Positions 6,338 through 11,899 of a DNA stretch of 11,899 nucleotides are shown in pieces; positions within the stretch are counted from its first letter, which is position 1; each line of letters begins with the position of its first letter. A model generated the notes under the pieces. The model was not told where the DNA came from and searched no databases. It was given only the letters and a program-made list of their open reading frames with translations. The translations under genes were made by a program, and so were the position numbers. The stretch comes from an uncultured Clostridia bacterium. Its GTDB lineage: Bacteria > Bacillota > Clostridia > TANB77 > CAG-508. The DNA lies in assembly GCA_944393755.1 (NCBI GenBank), contig CALYBF010000036.1, positions 1-11,899 of the forward strand. Direction: 5' to 3'.

Positions 6338-6379
6338 AAAAACACCTCCTTTCAACATAAAAATAAATTCAAAAGCCGT

Positions 6380-6408
6380 TTGACAAACTAAAAGTAAAAT
6401 GCTATAAT
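6380..6408 (+). promoter_or_regulatory. Consensus promoter of tRNA-Lys
   Basis: TTGACA (6380-6385) and TATAAT (6403-6408), both perfect consensus, are 17 bp apart, with TGC before the -10 as an extended element. Transcription would begin about 13 nt before the mature tRNA. Confidence 0.95.
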
Positions 6409-6427
6409 AGTCAAGACGAAAGAATAC

Positions 6428-6503
6428 GGCTCTTTAGCTCAGCTGGTAGAGCAACAGACTCTTAATCTGGAGGTCCTCGGTTCGAAACCGAGAAGAGTCA
6501 CCA
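6428..6503 (+). tRNA. tRNA-Lys, anticodon CUU
   Basis: A 76-nt cloverleaf with encoded CCA. The acceptor stem GGCTCTT/AAGAGTC has one G-T pair. The D arm is GCTC-AGCTGGTA-GAGC. The anticodon loop CTCTTAA places CTT at 34-36, which reads AAG lysine codons. The T arm is CTCGG-TTCGAAA-CCGAG. The anticodon stem ACAGA/TCTGG has four pairs plus an A27-G43 mismatch at its base, which is tolerated in some tRNAs. It is a single tRNA, not part of a cluster, with its own promoter and terminator. Confidence 0.97.
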
Positions 6504-6534
6504 AAGGTTTCTAAAAAGAAACCTTTATTTTTTT
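6503..6534 (+). terminator. Terminator of tRNA-Lys
   Basis: AAAGGTTTC (6503-6511) and GAAACCTTT (6518-6526) form a perfect 9-bp stem with a 6-nt loop, followed by an A and eight T (6528-6535 region). The left arm starts with the final A of the tRNA's CCA end. Confidence 0.92.
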
Positions 6535-6554
6535 CTAAAAAATAAAAAATTCTA

Positions 6555-6583
6555 TTGAAAAAAATAGATAAAAAATATAAAAT
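6555..6583 (+). promoter_or_regulatory. Candidate promoter of the 6614-6985 gene
   Basis: TTGAAA (6555-6560) and TAAAAT (6578-6583) are 17 bp apart, 31 nt before the ATG. The surrounding DNA is almost pure A/T, so the -10 assignment is uncertain. Confidence 0.5.
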
Positions 6584-6613
6584 AAAATAAGAAAAAAATA
6601 GGAGAAAGAACAA

Positions 6614-6985
6614 ATGAGAATAGTATTAAGTGGAAGTTCAAAAGTAAAAGAAAAAGTATTTGAAATAGCAAAAATATTAGAAGAAAAAGGTTATGAAGTC
6701 GTTGTTCCAAAAGAATTTTATGTACATATGGAAAAACGAGAACACTCAATGAGGCATTTTGATGAAATCTGTAAAAAAGAAACAGATATATTATTAGCAG
6801 TAAATGAAACAAAAAATGGAATAAAAAATTATATAGGACCAAATACGTTTGCAGAAATTGCGATGGCATTTTATAAACAAAAGAAAGTTTATGTATTAAA
6901 CGACTTATACGAACCATATATAGATGAATTAAAAGGTTGGGGAATAATACCACTAAAAGGAGACTTAAGTAAAATAGAAAAATAA
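6614..6985 (+). CDS. Small nucleoside 2-deoxyribosyltransferase-like protein
   Basis: A 123-aa cytoplasmic protein with a Rossmann-like pattern: MRIVLSGSS at the N-terminus, ETDILLAVNE at 56-65, and GPNTFAEIAMAF at 75-86, followed by KKVYVLND and PLKGDL. This order (I-V-L-S-G start, D-I-L-L-A strand, G-x-x-T-x-x-E-I-x-x-A helix) is the layout of nucleoside 2-deoxyribosyltransferase-like proteins, which handle nucleosides or nucleotides in salvage or base exchange. It is at the short end for the family, and I cannot confirm the catalytic residues, so a substrate is not claimed. ATG 6614 follows AGGAG (6600-6604) with a 9-nt gap. It sits between tRNA-Lys and the CorA gene; the latter has its own promoter right after this stop codon, so the two need not be functionally linked. 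Confidence 0.55.
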   Translation: MRIVLSGSSKVKEKVFEIAKILEEKGYEVVVPKEFYVHMEKREHSMRHFDEICKKETDILLAVNETKNGIKNYIGPNTFAEIAMAFYKQKKVYVLNDLYEPYIDELKGWGIIPLKGDLSKIEK

Positions 6986-6990
6986 AAAAT

Positions 6991-7019
6991 TTGACAAAAT
7001 GCTTAAAACGTACTAAAAT
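6991..7019 (+). promoter_or_regulatory. Promoter of the CorA gene
   Basis: TTGACA (6991-6996, perfect) and TAAAAT (7014-7019) are 17 bp apart. Transcription would start near 7026. The TTG of the -35 box happens to open a longer reading frame into corA, but it lies upstream of transcription and cannot be the translation start. Confidence 0.8.
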
Positions 7020-7056
7020 AATACTATTGGAGAAAAATATAAAAGGGGTGATGGAC

Positions 7057-8007
7057 TTGCTAAAAATATATAATACAGATATTGAAACAAATGAATTACA
7101 AGAAATAAAAGAATTTAAAAAAGGAGCATGGATCAATTTAGTAAATCCATCGGAAAATGAAATAAGAAAAGTATGTGAAAATATCAACATACAAGAAGAA
7201 TTTATAAGAGATGCCTTAGACTTTGAAGAAAAAGCTAGAATAGACAAAGAAGAAGACGATGATACAATACTTTTTGTGGTTGATGTACCAATAATAGAAA
7301 AAGGAGAAGAAAATGAAATATATACAACAATGCCATTAGGTATGATAGTTGTAAGAGACGACTTTTTTATAACAGTATCACTTAGAAAAAACAAGATAAT
7401 AGAAAGTTTCGAAAAAAGAAAAATAAAAAATTTTCAAACATATAAAAAGACTAGATTCATATTCCAAATATTATACTTAAATTCGTCTTTTTATTTGAAT
7501 TACCTAAAACAAATAAATAAAGAAACAGAAATAGCAGAATATATATTAAAAAATTCAATGAGAAATAAAGAACTATTAAAATTATTAAACTTAGAAAAAG
7601 GTTTAGTATATTTTACAACATCACTAAAATCAAATGAGTTAGTAATGGAAAAAACTCTAAGAGGAAAAATAATAAAATTATATGAAGAAGATAGTGAGAT
7701 ACTAGAAGATGCTATTACAGAAAATAAACAGGCAATAGAAATGGCACAAATATATAGTAATATCTTAAATGGGACAATGGATGCATATGCATCAATAATA
7801 TCAAACAACTTAAATAGTGTAATGAAAACACTAACATCAATAACAATTATATTAGCAGTACCAACAATGATATCAAGCTTTTGGGGTATGAACGTAGGGT
7901 TACCACTTCAGAGTAGTCCATATGGTTTTATAGTAATGATTATAATATCTGTAATACTTACACTACTTGTATCTTGGTGGTTAAAAAGAAGAAATATGTT
8001 AGATTGA
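7057..8007 (+). CDS. corA: CorA-family magnesium/divalent cation transporter
   Basis: With the TTG start at 7057 the protein has 316 residues, the usual CorA length. The N-terminal cytoplasmic part contains the WINLVNPSENEI segment near 25, then the long stalk helices, and the C-terminus has two membrane helices (about 260-278 and 288-309) with the defining pore motif GMN at 277-279 (FWGMNVGLP). CorA proteins form homopentameric channels taking up Mg2+ (also Co2+ or Ni2+). TTG 7057 is chosen because AAGGGGTG (7043-7050) is correctly spaced for it, whereas the ATG at 7051 sits almost on top of that site and the TTG at 6991 is the -35 box. The stop codon lies inside the terminator shared with the opposing CapA gene. 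Confidence 0.92.
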   Translation: MLKIYNTDIETNELQEIKEFKKGAWINLVNPSENEIRKVCENINIQEEFIRDALDFEEKARIDKEEDDDTILFVVDVPIIEKGEENEIYTTMPLGMIVVRDDFFITVSLRKNKIIESFEKRKIKNFQTYKKTRFIFQILYLNSSFYLNYLKQINKETEIAEYILKNSMRNKELLKLLNLEKGLVYFTTSLKSNELVMEKTLRGKIIKLYEEDSEILEDAITENKQAIEMAQIYSNILNGTMDAYASIISNNLNSVMKTLTSITIILAVPTMISSFWGMNVGLPLQSSPYGFIVMIIISVILTLLVSWWLKRRNMLD

Positions 8008-8043
8008 GACAAAAAGAGGGTGTCCCCCTTTGTCTCAATCTAA
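7999..8043. terminator. Bidirectional terminator between corA and the CapA gene, an inverted repeat covering both gene ends
   Basis: The arms 7999-8013 and 8029-8043 pair perfectly over 15 bp (TTAGATTGAGACAAA and its complement). Inside, GAGGG and CCCCC make a second short stem, GGG-TGT-CCC, after a small bulge. Both stop codons (TGA 8005-8007 plus strand; TGA 8037-8035 minus strand) lie in the arms. Runs of T occur inside the outer stem on both strands, so termination could use the inner hairpin. The TGAGACAAAAAG core is shared with the repeat at 9674-9760. Confidence 0.75.
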
Positions 8044-9318
8044 TATTTTTTGTATTTTGCTTAATTCACTTTTTAATGTATTGTAAAGAGACTCACTAAT
8101 AGTATCATCTAAATAATTTTCATAATTATAAATATTTTTATTAATATCTAATAATTTCATTTTTTGTTTTTTCTTTGAAGTATCTTTATACATATAAATA
8201 GGGACATATTCATAATTATCAATTGTAATTTTGCCATCTGTATGTTTTGTAATATCTATATTTAAAATAATAGAATCTCTTGTATATTCAGCATTTTGGT
8301 CAGCTATAAAATTACCTAAAGAATATATAACAAAACCGTCTTTAGTTGATCCATCATCTAAAGTAACAGTTCTTTTTTCCATAGGTTCTAGAACGTGAGG
8401 GTGTGTTCCTAAAATAATATCAACACCATTTTTAAATAAAAAATCAGCAAGTTGTTCTTGAGTAGAACTTGGAGTTGTTTTGTATTCTGTACCCCAATGC
8501 ATACAAGCAATTATAATATCTGGTTCTTCTCCTTTTGCTCTATCTATTTGTTCTTTCATTAAATTTTCATCAATAAGATTAACACAATAAGGTTTATCAG
8601 AAGGAATAGGAATACCATTAGTACCATAAGCAAAATTAACAAAAGCAATTTTAATTCCTTTGACATATTTAATTAAAGTTTTATCTTGTTCTTCTTTAGA
8701 CTTATAAGTACCTAAATGAGAAATATCAGCATTATTTAAAACAGCTATAGTTCTAGATAAACCATTAAAACCTTTATCTAAAGCGTGATTCCCGGCAGTA
8801 GATAAAACATCTACACCAATATCTTTAAGTTCATAAGCTAAACTGTCAGGAGTATTAAAAGTAGGATAGCTACTATAGCCAACATCTTCTCCTGCAAAAG
8901 TTGTTTCCAAATTACCAACACAAATATCAGCAGTTTTAGTATATAAACTTATATCATCAAAAACATAAGAAAAATCATATTCACCAGTTTCATCATTATA
9001 CGCATCTATGTATTGGGTATTATGGCACATAATATCACCAATAGCGGTTAAAGTAAAAGTAGTATCAGTTGGTGTTTCTTCAGAATTATTATTTGTCTTT
9101 TCTTCATTTGCTTTTTCTTCATTTTCAATTTCTTGTTTATAAGAAGAAACTAAATTTTGATAATCATTTCTATTCTTAAAATAATAAAAAATAGCAACTA
9201 AAGCAAGAGCAATAAATAAGATAGAAATAGTAGAAATTAATATTTTATTAGTTTTCTTATAATTAATAGTATTTTTAGTTTTCTTTTTATTATTACGACC
9301 TCTTGAATTTCTTCTCAA
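8035..9318 (-). CDS. Membrane-anchored CapA-family protein (poly-gamma-glutamate synthesis/capsule type, metallophosphatase fold)
   Basis: With the TTG start at 9318 the protein is 427 aa: a basic N-terminus, one membrane helix (about 26-47), a Glu/Asn/Thr-rich linker, then a CapA (PGA_cap) domain from about 90. Visible motifs are GDIMCH at 94-99, NLE at 136-138, STAGNHALDKG near 173-183, MHWGTEY at 273-279, GTHPHVLEP at 304-312 and SLGNF at 333-337, which supply the metal-binding Asp/His/Asn set of the calcineurin-like fold. The domain faces outside the cell. Family members include the PgsA/CapA component of poly-gamma-glutamate synthesis, but no pgsB/C partners are seen here, so a stand-alone envelope role is inferred. 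The TTG start follows AGAGGTGA (complement of 9324-9331); a longer GTG start at 9360 lies upstream of the likely transcription start. Confidence 0.9.
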   Translation of the reverse strand: MRRNSRGRNNKKKTKNTINYKKTNKILISTISILFIALALVAIFYYFKNRNDYQNLVSSYKQEIENEEKANEEKTNNNSEETPTDTTFTLTAIGDIMCHNTQYIDAYNDETGEYDFSYVFDDISLYTKTADICVGNLETTFAGEDVGYSSYPTFNTPDSLAYELKDIGVDVLSTAGNHALDKGFNGLSRTIAVLNNADISHLGTYKSKEEQDKTLIKYVKGIKIAFVNFAYGTNGIPIPSDKPYCVNLIDENLMKEQIDRAKGEEPDIIIACMHWGTEYKTTPSSTQEQLADFLFKNGVDIILGTHPHVLEPMEKRTVTLDDGSTKDGFVIYSLGNFIADQNAEYTRDSIILNIDITKHTDGKITIDNYEYVPIYMYKDTSKKKQKMKLLDINKNIYNYENYLDDTISESLYNTLKSELSKIQKILD

Positions 9319-9350
9319 AAAAATCACCTCTACTTTTCTTACTTTTTTAC

Positions 9351-9379
9351 AAAATATCACAAAAAAAGAAAAAATTCAA
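9351..9379 (-). promoter_or_regulatory. Promoter of the CapA-family gene
   Basis: On the minus strand TTGAAT (complement of 9374-9379) and TATTTT (complement of 9351-9356) are 17 bp apart, with TGA before the -10 as an extended element. Transcription would begin near 9344, downstream of the GTG at 9360, which supports the TTG start at 9318. Confidence 0.65.
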
Positions 9380-9414
9380 CAAAAATAATTTAATAAAAAA
9401 TAGAAAAAATAAAA

Positions 9415-9444
9415 ATGAATAAATAAAAAAAATTTCCATATAAT
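9415..9444 (+). promoter_or_regulatory. Candidate promoter of the DUF378 gene
   Basis: A perfect TATAAT (9439-9444) lies 18 bp after a weak -35 (ATGAAT, 9415-9420). The leader would be about 30 nt with AAAGGAGG at 9463-9470. Confidence 0.5.
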
Positions 9445-9482
9445 AAAAATAACTAAAAAATTAAAGGAGGAAGATTAAAATT

Positions 9483-9671
9483 ATGAAGGTTATAGATAAA
9501 ATAGCATTAGTATTAATTATAATAGGTGCAATAAATTGGGGACTAATCGGTTTATTTGGTTTTGATTTAGTTGCAACAATATTTGGTGAGATGTCAGTTA
9601 TATCTAGAATAATATATGGCTTAGTCGGACTATCTGGTTTATGGGGAATAAAATTATTATTTGATGACTAA
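9483..9671 (+). CDS. DUF378 family small membrane protein
   Basis: A 62-aa protein with two membrane helices (about 6-26 and 39-60). The diagnostic pieces are IGAINWGLIGLFGFDLVATI at 14-33 and the IIYGLVGLSGLWGI second helix; this N-W-G-L pattern and length match the DUF378/YuzA family of small bacterial membrane proteins, whose function is unknown. Start ATG 9483 follows AAAGGAGG with a 12-nt gap, slightly long. It is monocistronic, divergent from the CapA gene, and followed two bases after its stop by the hairpin repeat at 9674. Confidence 0.9.
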   Translation: MKVIDKIALVLIIIGAINWGLIGLFGFDLVATIFGEMSVISRIIYGLVGLSGLWGIKLLFDD

Positions 9672-9673
9672 AA

Positions 9674-9760
9674 TGAGAAAAATGGGGACGGGGCTTTTTT
9701 GTCTCACTTTTACATTTATTTCCAAAATGAGACAAAAAAGCCCCGTCCCCAAAATTCTCA
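9674..9760. repeat. Long GC-rich inverted repeat (REP-like hairpin element)
   Basis: Arms of 33 nt (9674-9706 and 9728-9760) flank a 21-nt loop. The inner 24 bp (9683-9706 with 9728-9751) pair perfectly, with a core TGGGGACGGGGC, then a T6 run and GTCTCA; the outer TGAGAA/TTCTCA also pairs, with three mismatches between. The G/C-rich core stands out in AT-rich surroundings. It probably also terminates the DUF378 transcript, and it ends one base before the next gene's -35 box. From memory, hairpins with GGGGACGG and GTCTCA motifs are dispersed in many Firmicutes genomes, but copy number here is not visible. Confidence 0.85.
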
Positions 9761-9761
9761 C

Positions 9762-9790
9762 TTGAAAAAAAGAGGAAAATATTGTATAAT
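9762..9790 (+). promoter_or_regulatory. Promoter of the ABC-F gene
   Basis: TTGAAA (9762-9767) and TATAAT (9785-9790) are 17 bp apart. The transcript would start near 9797 and carry AGGAGGAG (9809-9816) ahead of ATG 9822. A longer in-frame TTG at 9699 lies inside the hairpin repeat and upstream of transcription, so it is rejected. Confidence 0.8.
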
Positions 9791-9821
9791 ACCTACGATA
9801 ATTTTTTTAGGAGGAGAAAAA

Positions 9822-11405
9822 ATGTTAGTAGCAAATGGAGTTACTGTTAGGTTTGGTAAAAGGGTTTTATTTGAAGATGTAAATATTTCTTTTAATAAAG
9901 GAAATTGTTATGGTATTATAGGTGCAAATGGTGCGGGAAAGTCTACTTTTCTAAAGGTTTTATCTGGTGAAATAGAACCTAGTAAAGGTGATGTTAGTTT
10001 AGATAAAGGAGAAAGAATTTCAGTTTTAAAACAAGACCATTATGCTTATGAAGATTATACAGTTATGGATACTGTTATTATGGGAAATAAAGAATTATAT
10101 GATATTATGAAAGAAAAAGAAGCTATTTATATGAAACCTGATTTTTCAGAAGAAGATGGTATGAAAGCTGCTAAATTAGAAGAAAGATTTGCAGAGTTAG
10201 ATGGTTGGAACGCAGATACAGATGCAGCTAAACTTTTAAATGATTTAGGTATTGTTCCAGAAGACCATTATAAATATATGAGAGAAATTGAAGCAAAAGA
10301 TAAGGTAAAAGTTCTTTTAGCCCAAAGTTTATTTGGAAACCCTGATGTTTTGTTACTAGATGAACCTACAAACGATTTAGATGTTAAAAGTATTAACTGG
10401 CTTCAAGAGTTTTTAATTGATTTTGAAAACACTGTTATTGTAGTATCACACGATAGATATTTTTTAAATAAAGTATGTACATATATAGCAGATGTTGATT
10501 TTGGTAAAATCAAAGTTTATCCAGGAAATTATGATTTCTGGTATGAATCAAGTCAGCTTGCATTAAAACAAGCAAGAGAACAAAACAAGAAAAAAGAAGA
10601 AAAGATTAAAGAATTACAAGACTTTATTGCAAGATTTAGTGCAAATGCGTCTAAATCTAAACAAGCTACATCAAGAAAGAAAACTCTAGAAAAAATACAA
10701 TTAGAAGAAATCAAGCCTTCTAATAGAAAATATCCATATATAGATTTTAAACCTGATAGAGAACCTGGTAAAGAAATTTTACAGCTAAAGAATATTTCTA
10801 AAACAGTAGATGGTGTAAAATTATTAGATAATATCTCTTTTGATGTTAAAGAAGGAAATAAAATTGCAGTTTTAGCAGACAATGAGCTTGTAAAAACTCT
10901 TCTTTTCCAAATAATTGCAGGAGAAGTTGAACCAGATGAAGGTGAAGTAATATGGGGAACTACTATTACTAATACATATTTTCCTAAAGATAATAACTAT
11001 TTATTTGAAACAGATGAGAATTTAACAGATTGGCTAAGAAAATATTCAAAAGATCCAGATGAAACATATGTTAGAAGCTTTTTAGGAAGGATGTTGTTTT
11101 CAGGAGATGAAGCTTTAAAGAAAGTAAAAGTATTATCCGGTGGAGAAAAGGTTAGATGTGTACTTTCTAAAATGATGCTTTCAGGTGCTAATTTCTTAAT
11201 TTTTGATGAGCCAACAAACCATTTAGATATGGAAAGTATTACAGCCTTAAATGAAGGTATGAAGAAATTTACAGGAAATATTATATTTACATCACACGAC
11301 CACGAATTAACACAAACAGTAGCTAATAGAATTATTGATATCAAAGAAAATGGACAAGTTATAGATAGAGAAGTTACTTATAATGAATATTTAGGAGTTG
11401 AATAA
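9822..11405 (+). CDS. ykpA: ABC-F family ATPase, YkpA/YbiT type
   Basis: A 527-aa cytoplasmic protein with two ATP-binding cassettes and no membrane segments. Cassette 1 has Walker A GANGAGKST at 34-42, Q71, Walker B with LLLDEPTNDLD at 177-187 and SHDRYF at 209-214. The inter-domain linker (about 240-310, with ELQDFIARFSANASKSKQAT) is typical of this subfamily. Cassette 2 has LSGGEKVR at 438-445, FDEPTNHLD at 461-469 and TSHDHE at 490-495. The signature of cassette 1 is degenerate (EIEAKDK at 155-161), as I recall also for E. coli YbiT, and Walker A of cassette 2 is eroded (ADNELVKTL at 352-360). ABC-F proteins act on ribosomes, either as translation factors or resistance factors; this subgroup is a housekeeping type rather than a drug-resistance one. 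ATG 9822 follows AGGAGG. It overlaps the next gene. Confidence 0.93.
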   Translation: MLVANGVTVRFGKRVLFEDVNISFNKGNCYGIIGANGAGKSTFLKVLSGEIEPSKGDVSLDKGERISVLKQDHYAYEDYTVMDTVIMGNKELYDIMKEKEAIYMKPDFSEEDGMKAAKLEERFAELDGWNADTDAAKLLNDLGIVPEDHYKYMREIEAKDKVKVLLAQSLFGNPDVLLLDEPTNDLDVKSINWLQEFLIDFENTVIVVSHDRYFLNKVCTYIADVDFGKIKVYPGNYDFWYESSQLALKQAREQNKKKEEKIKELQDFIARFSANASKSKQATSRKKTLEKIQLEEIKPSNRKYPYIDFKPDREPGKEILQLKNISKTVDGVKLLDNISFDVKEGNKIAVLADNELVKTLLFQIIAGEVEPDEGEVIWGTTITNTYFPKDNNYLFETDENLTDWLRKYSKDPDETYVRSFLGRMLFSGDEALKKVKVLSGGEKVRCVLSKMMLSGANFLIFDEPTNHLDMESITALNEGMKKFTGNIIFTSHDHELTQTVANRIIDIKENGQVIDREVTYNEYLGVE

Positions 11406-11899
11406 TGTTAAAAAAAGCTGATTTAAAGAAGTTTAAAGAAATATATAGAAAACATATTGTAAAAGATTTTCCAAGAGGAGAAAGGTCAAGCTTAAATAAC
11501 TTTAAGAAAAGAATTATAAATAAAAATGAAGAATTATATGTTTTTTCTGAAAATGGAGAAGAAAAAGCATATACCATAATTGCAAATCTTGATAATAATT
11601 TTATTTTAATTTCTTTTCTTGCTGTTTTTGAAAAATATAGAGGAGAAGGAATTGGAACTAAGTTATTAGCAGAAATTAAAGAAAAGTTTAAAGCTAAAAA
11701 AGGAATAATACTTGAAGTGGAAAGTCCAAAAGATGCAATTTCTGAAAAAGATAAAATTATTAGAGAAAAAAGAATAAAGTTTTATGAAAAATCTAATTAT
11801 CAAATGCTTAAAAATACAAAGATATTTTTTGGAAATAATTCTTTTAATATTATGCTTTTAAATAATAAAGATAATATAGATGAAAAAGAAATTGCAAAA
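11405..11899 (+). CDS. GNAT-family N-acetyltransferase, 3' end beyond the window
   Basis: The ATG at 11405 shares its A with the TAA stop of the ABC-F gene (TAATG), and AGGAG at 11393-11397 inside that gene's end is correctly spaced, so translation is coupled. The frame stays open for 165 codons to the window edge. The GNAT core is visible: LISFLAVFEKYRGEGIG at 68-84 with the acetyl-CoA-binding RGEGIG at 79-84, then TKLLAEIKEKF and an IILEVESP strand, followed by a KFYEKSNYQML segment corresponding to the usual Y-x-x-x-G-F/Y region. The early DFPRGER segment is a feature of one GNAT subgroup. The substrate is unknown. Unlike the 3791 gene this one is intact as far as seen. Confidence 0.85.
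   Translation, partial: MLKKADLKKFKEIYRKHIVKDFPRGERSSLNNFKKRIINKNEELYVFSENGEEKAYTIIANLDNNFILISFLAVFEKYRGEGIGTKLLAEIKEKFKAKKGIILEVESPKDAISEKDKIIREKRIKFYEKSNYQMLKNTKIFFGNNSFNIMLLNNKDNIDEKEIAK

Noticed and set aside
6504..6613. Additional tRNA genes or an integration site next to tRNA-Lys
   Set aside because: Only a terminator and AT-rich leader are seen after the tRNA; no duplicated tRNA 3' end or integrase is present in the window.
6991..7056. Longer CorA starts at TTG 6991 or ATG 7051
   Set aside because: 6991 is the -35 box; 7051 lies 2 nt from the ribosome binding site, too close, while TTG 7057 is correctly spaced and matches CorA N-termini.
6552..7394. Minus-strand open frame of 280 codons opposite the deoxyribosyltransferase-like gene and corA
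   Set aside because: Its Ser/Phe/Leu/Ile-rich translation is the expected mirror of A-rich plus-strand genes, it has no ribosome binding site, and both plus-strand genes have clear family motifs.
9699..9821. N-terminal extension of the ABC-F protein from TTG 9699
   Set aside because: It would be translated from the hairpin repeat and across the TTGAAA/TATAAT promoter; family alignment from memory starts at MLVANGVTVRFGKR.

Overview
The window reads as chromosomal DNA of a low-GC Gram-positive bacterium, most likely an uncultured gut-type Clostridia/Firmicutes lineage. The evidence is the very AT-rich sequence, A-rich coding strands, strong Shine-Dalgarno sites, several TTG starts, TTGAnA-17-TATAAT promoters, and typical Firmicutes families (Rpn nuclease with a GxxxG tail, VanW-family envelope protein, DUF378, CorA, CapA, YkpA/YbiT-type ABC-F). 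TGA is used as a stop. The species cannot be named from this sequence alone.

Layout. 1-303: C-terminal end of an Rpn-type nuclease/transposase gene. 372-1103 (+): SDR reductase, probably the EF-P 5-aminopentanone reductase type, convergent with 1138-1605 (-), a small intracellular CBM25/53-like starch/glycogen-binding protein. A divergent promoter region (1606-1828) then leads to 1829-3715 (+), a membrane-anchored VanW/G5 envelope protein. 3791-6248 (+) is a two-gene unit with its own strong promoter: a GNAT acetyltransferase broken by a 1-nt frameshift, followed 18 nt later by an unrecognised 583-aa protein with a degenerate GNAT-like N-terminus and two C-terminal membrane helices. 6249-6427 holds tandem hairpins and a candidate 24-codon minus-strand gene with a consensus ribosome binding site. 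6428-6503 is tRNA-Lys(CUU) with a fully consensus promoter and its own terminator. 6614-8007 (+) carries a small nucleoside-deoxyribosyltransferase-like protein and a CorA transporter. 8035-9318 (-) is a membrane-anchored CapA-family protein. 9483-9671 (+) is a DUF378 membrane protein, followed by an 87-nt hairpin repeat (9674-9760). 9822-11899 (+) is an ABC-F ATPase (YkpA/YbiT type) translationally coupled to a GNAT gene that runs off the window.

Most genes are single-gene transcription units, each with a recognisable promoter and hairpin terminator; stop codons are often embedded in the terminator stems. No stretch over 300 bases lacks a gene. Promoter positions decide the starts of three genes: CorA begins at TTG 7057, CapA at TTG 9318 and ABC-F at ATG 9822, because longer versions would begin upstream of transcription. 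The points most worth a second look are the GNAT plus GNAT-like membrane protein pair, the antisense small ORF at 6263-6337, the inverted repeat that encodes the C-termini of both CorA and CapA, and the GC-rich hairpin repeat at 9674-9760 that resembles it.
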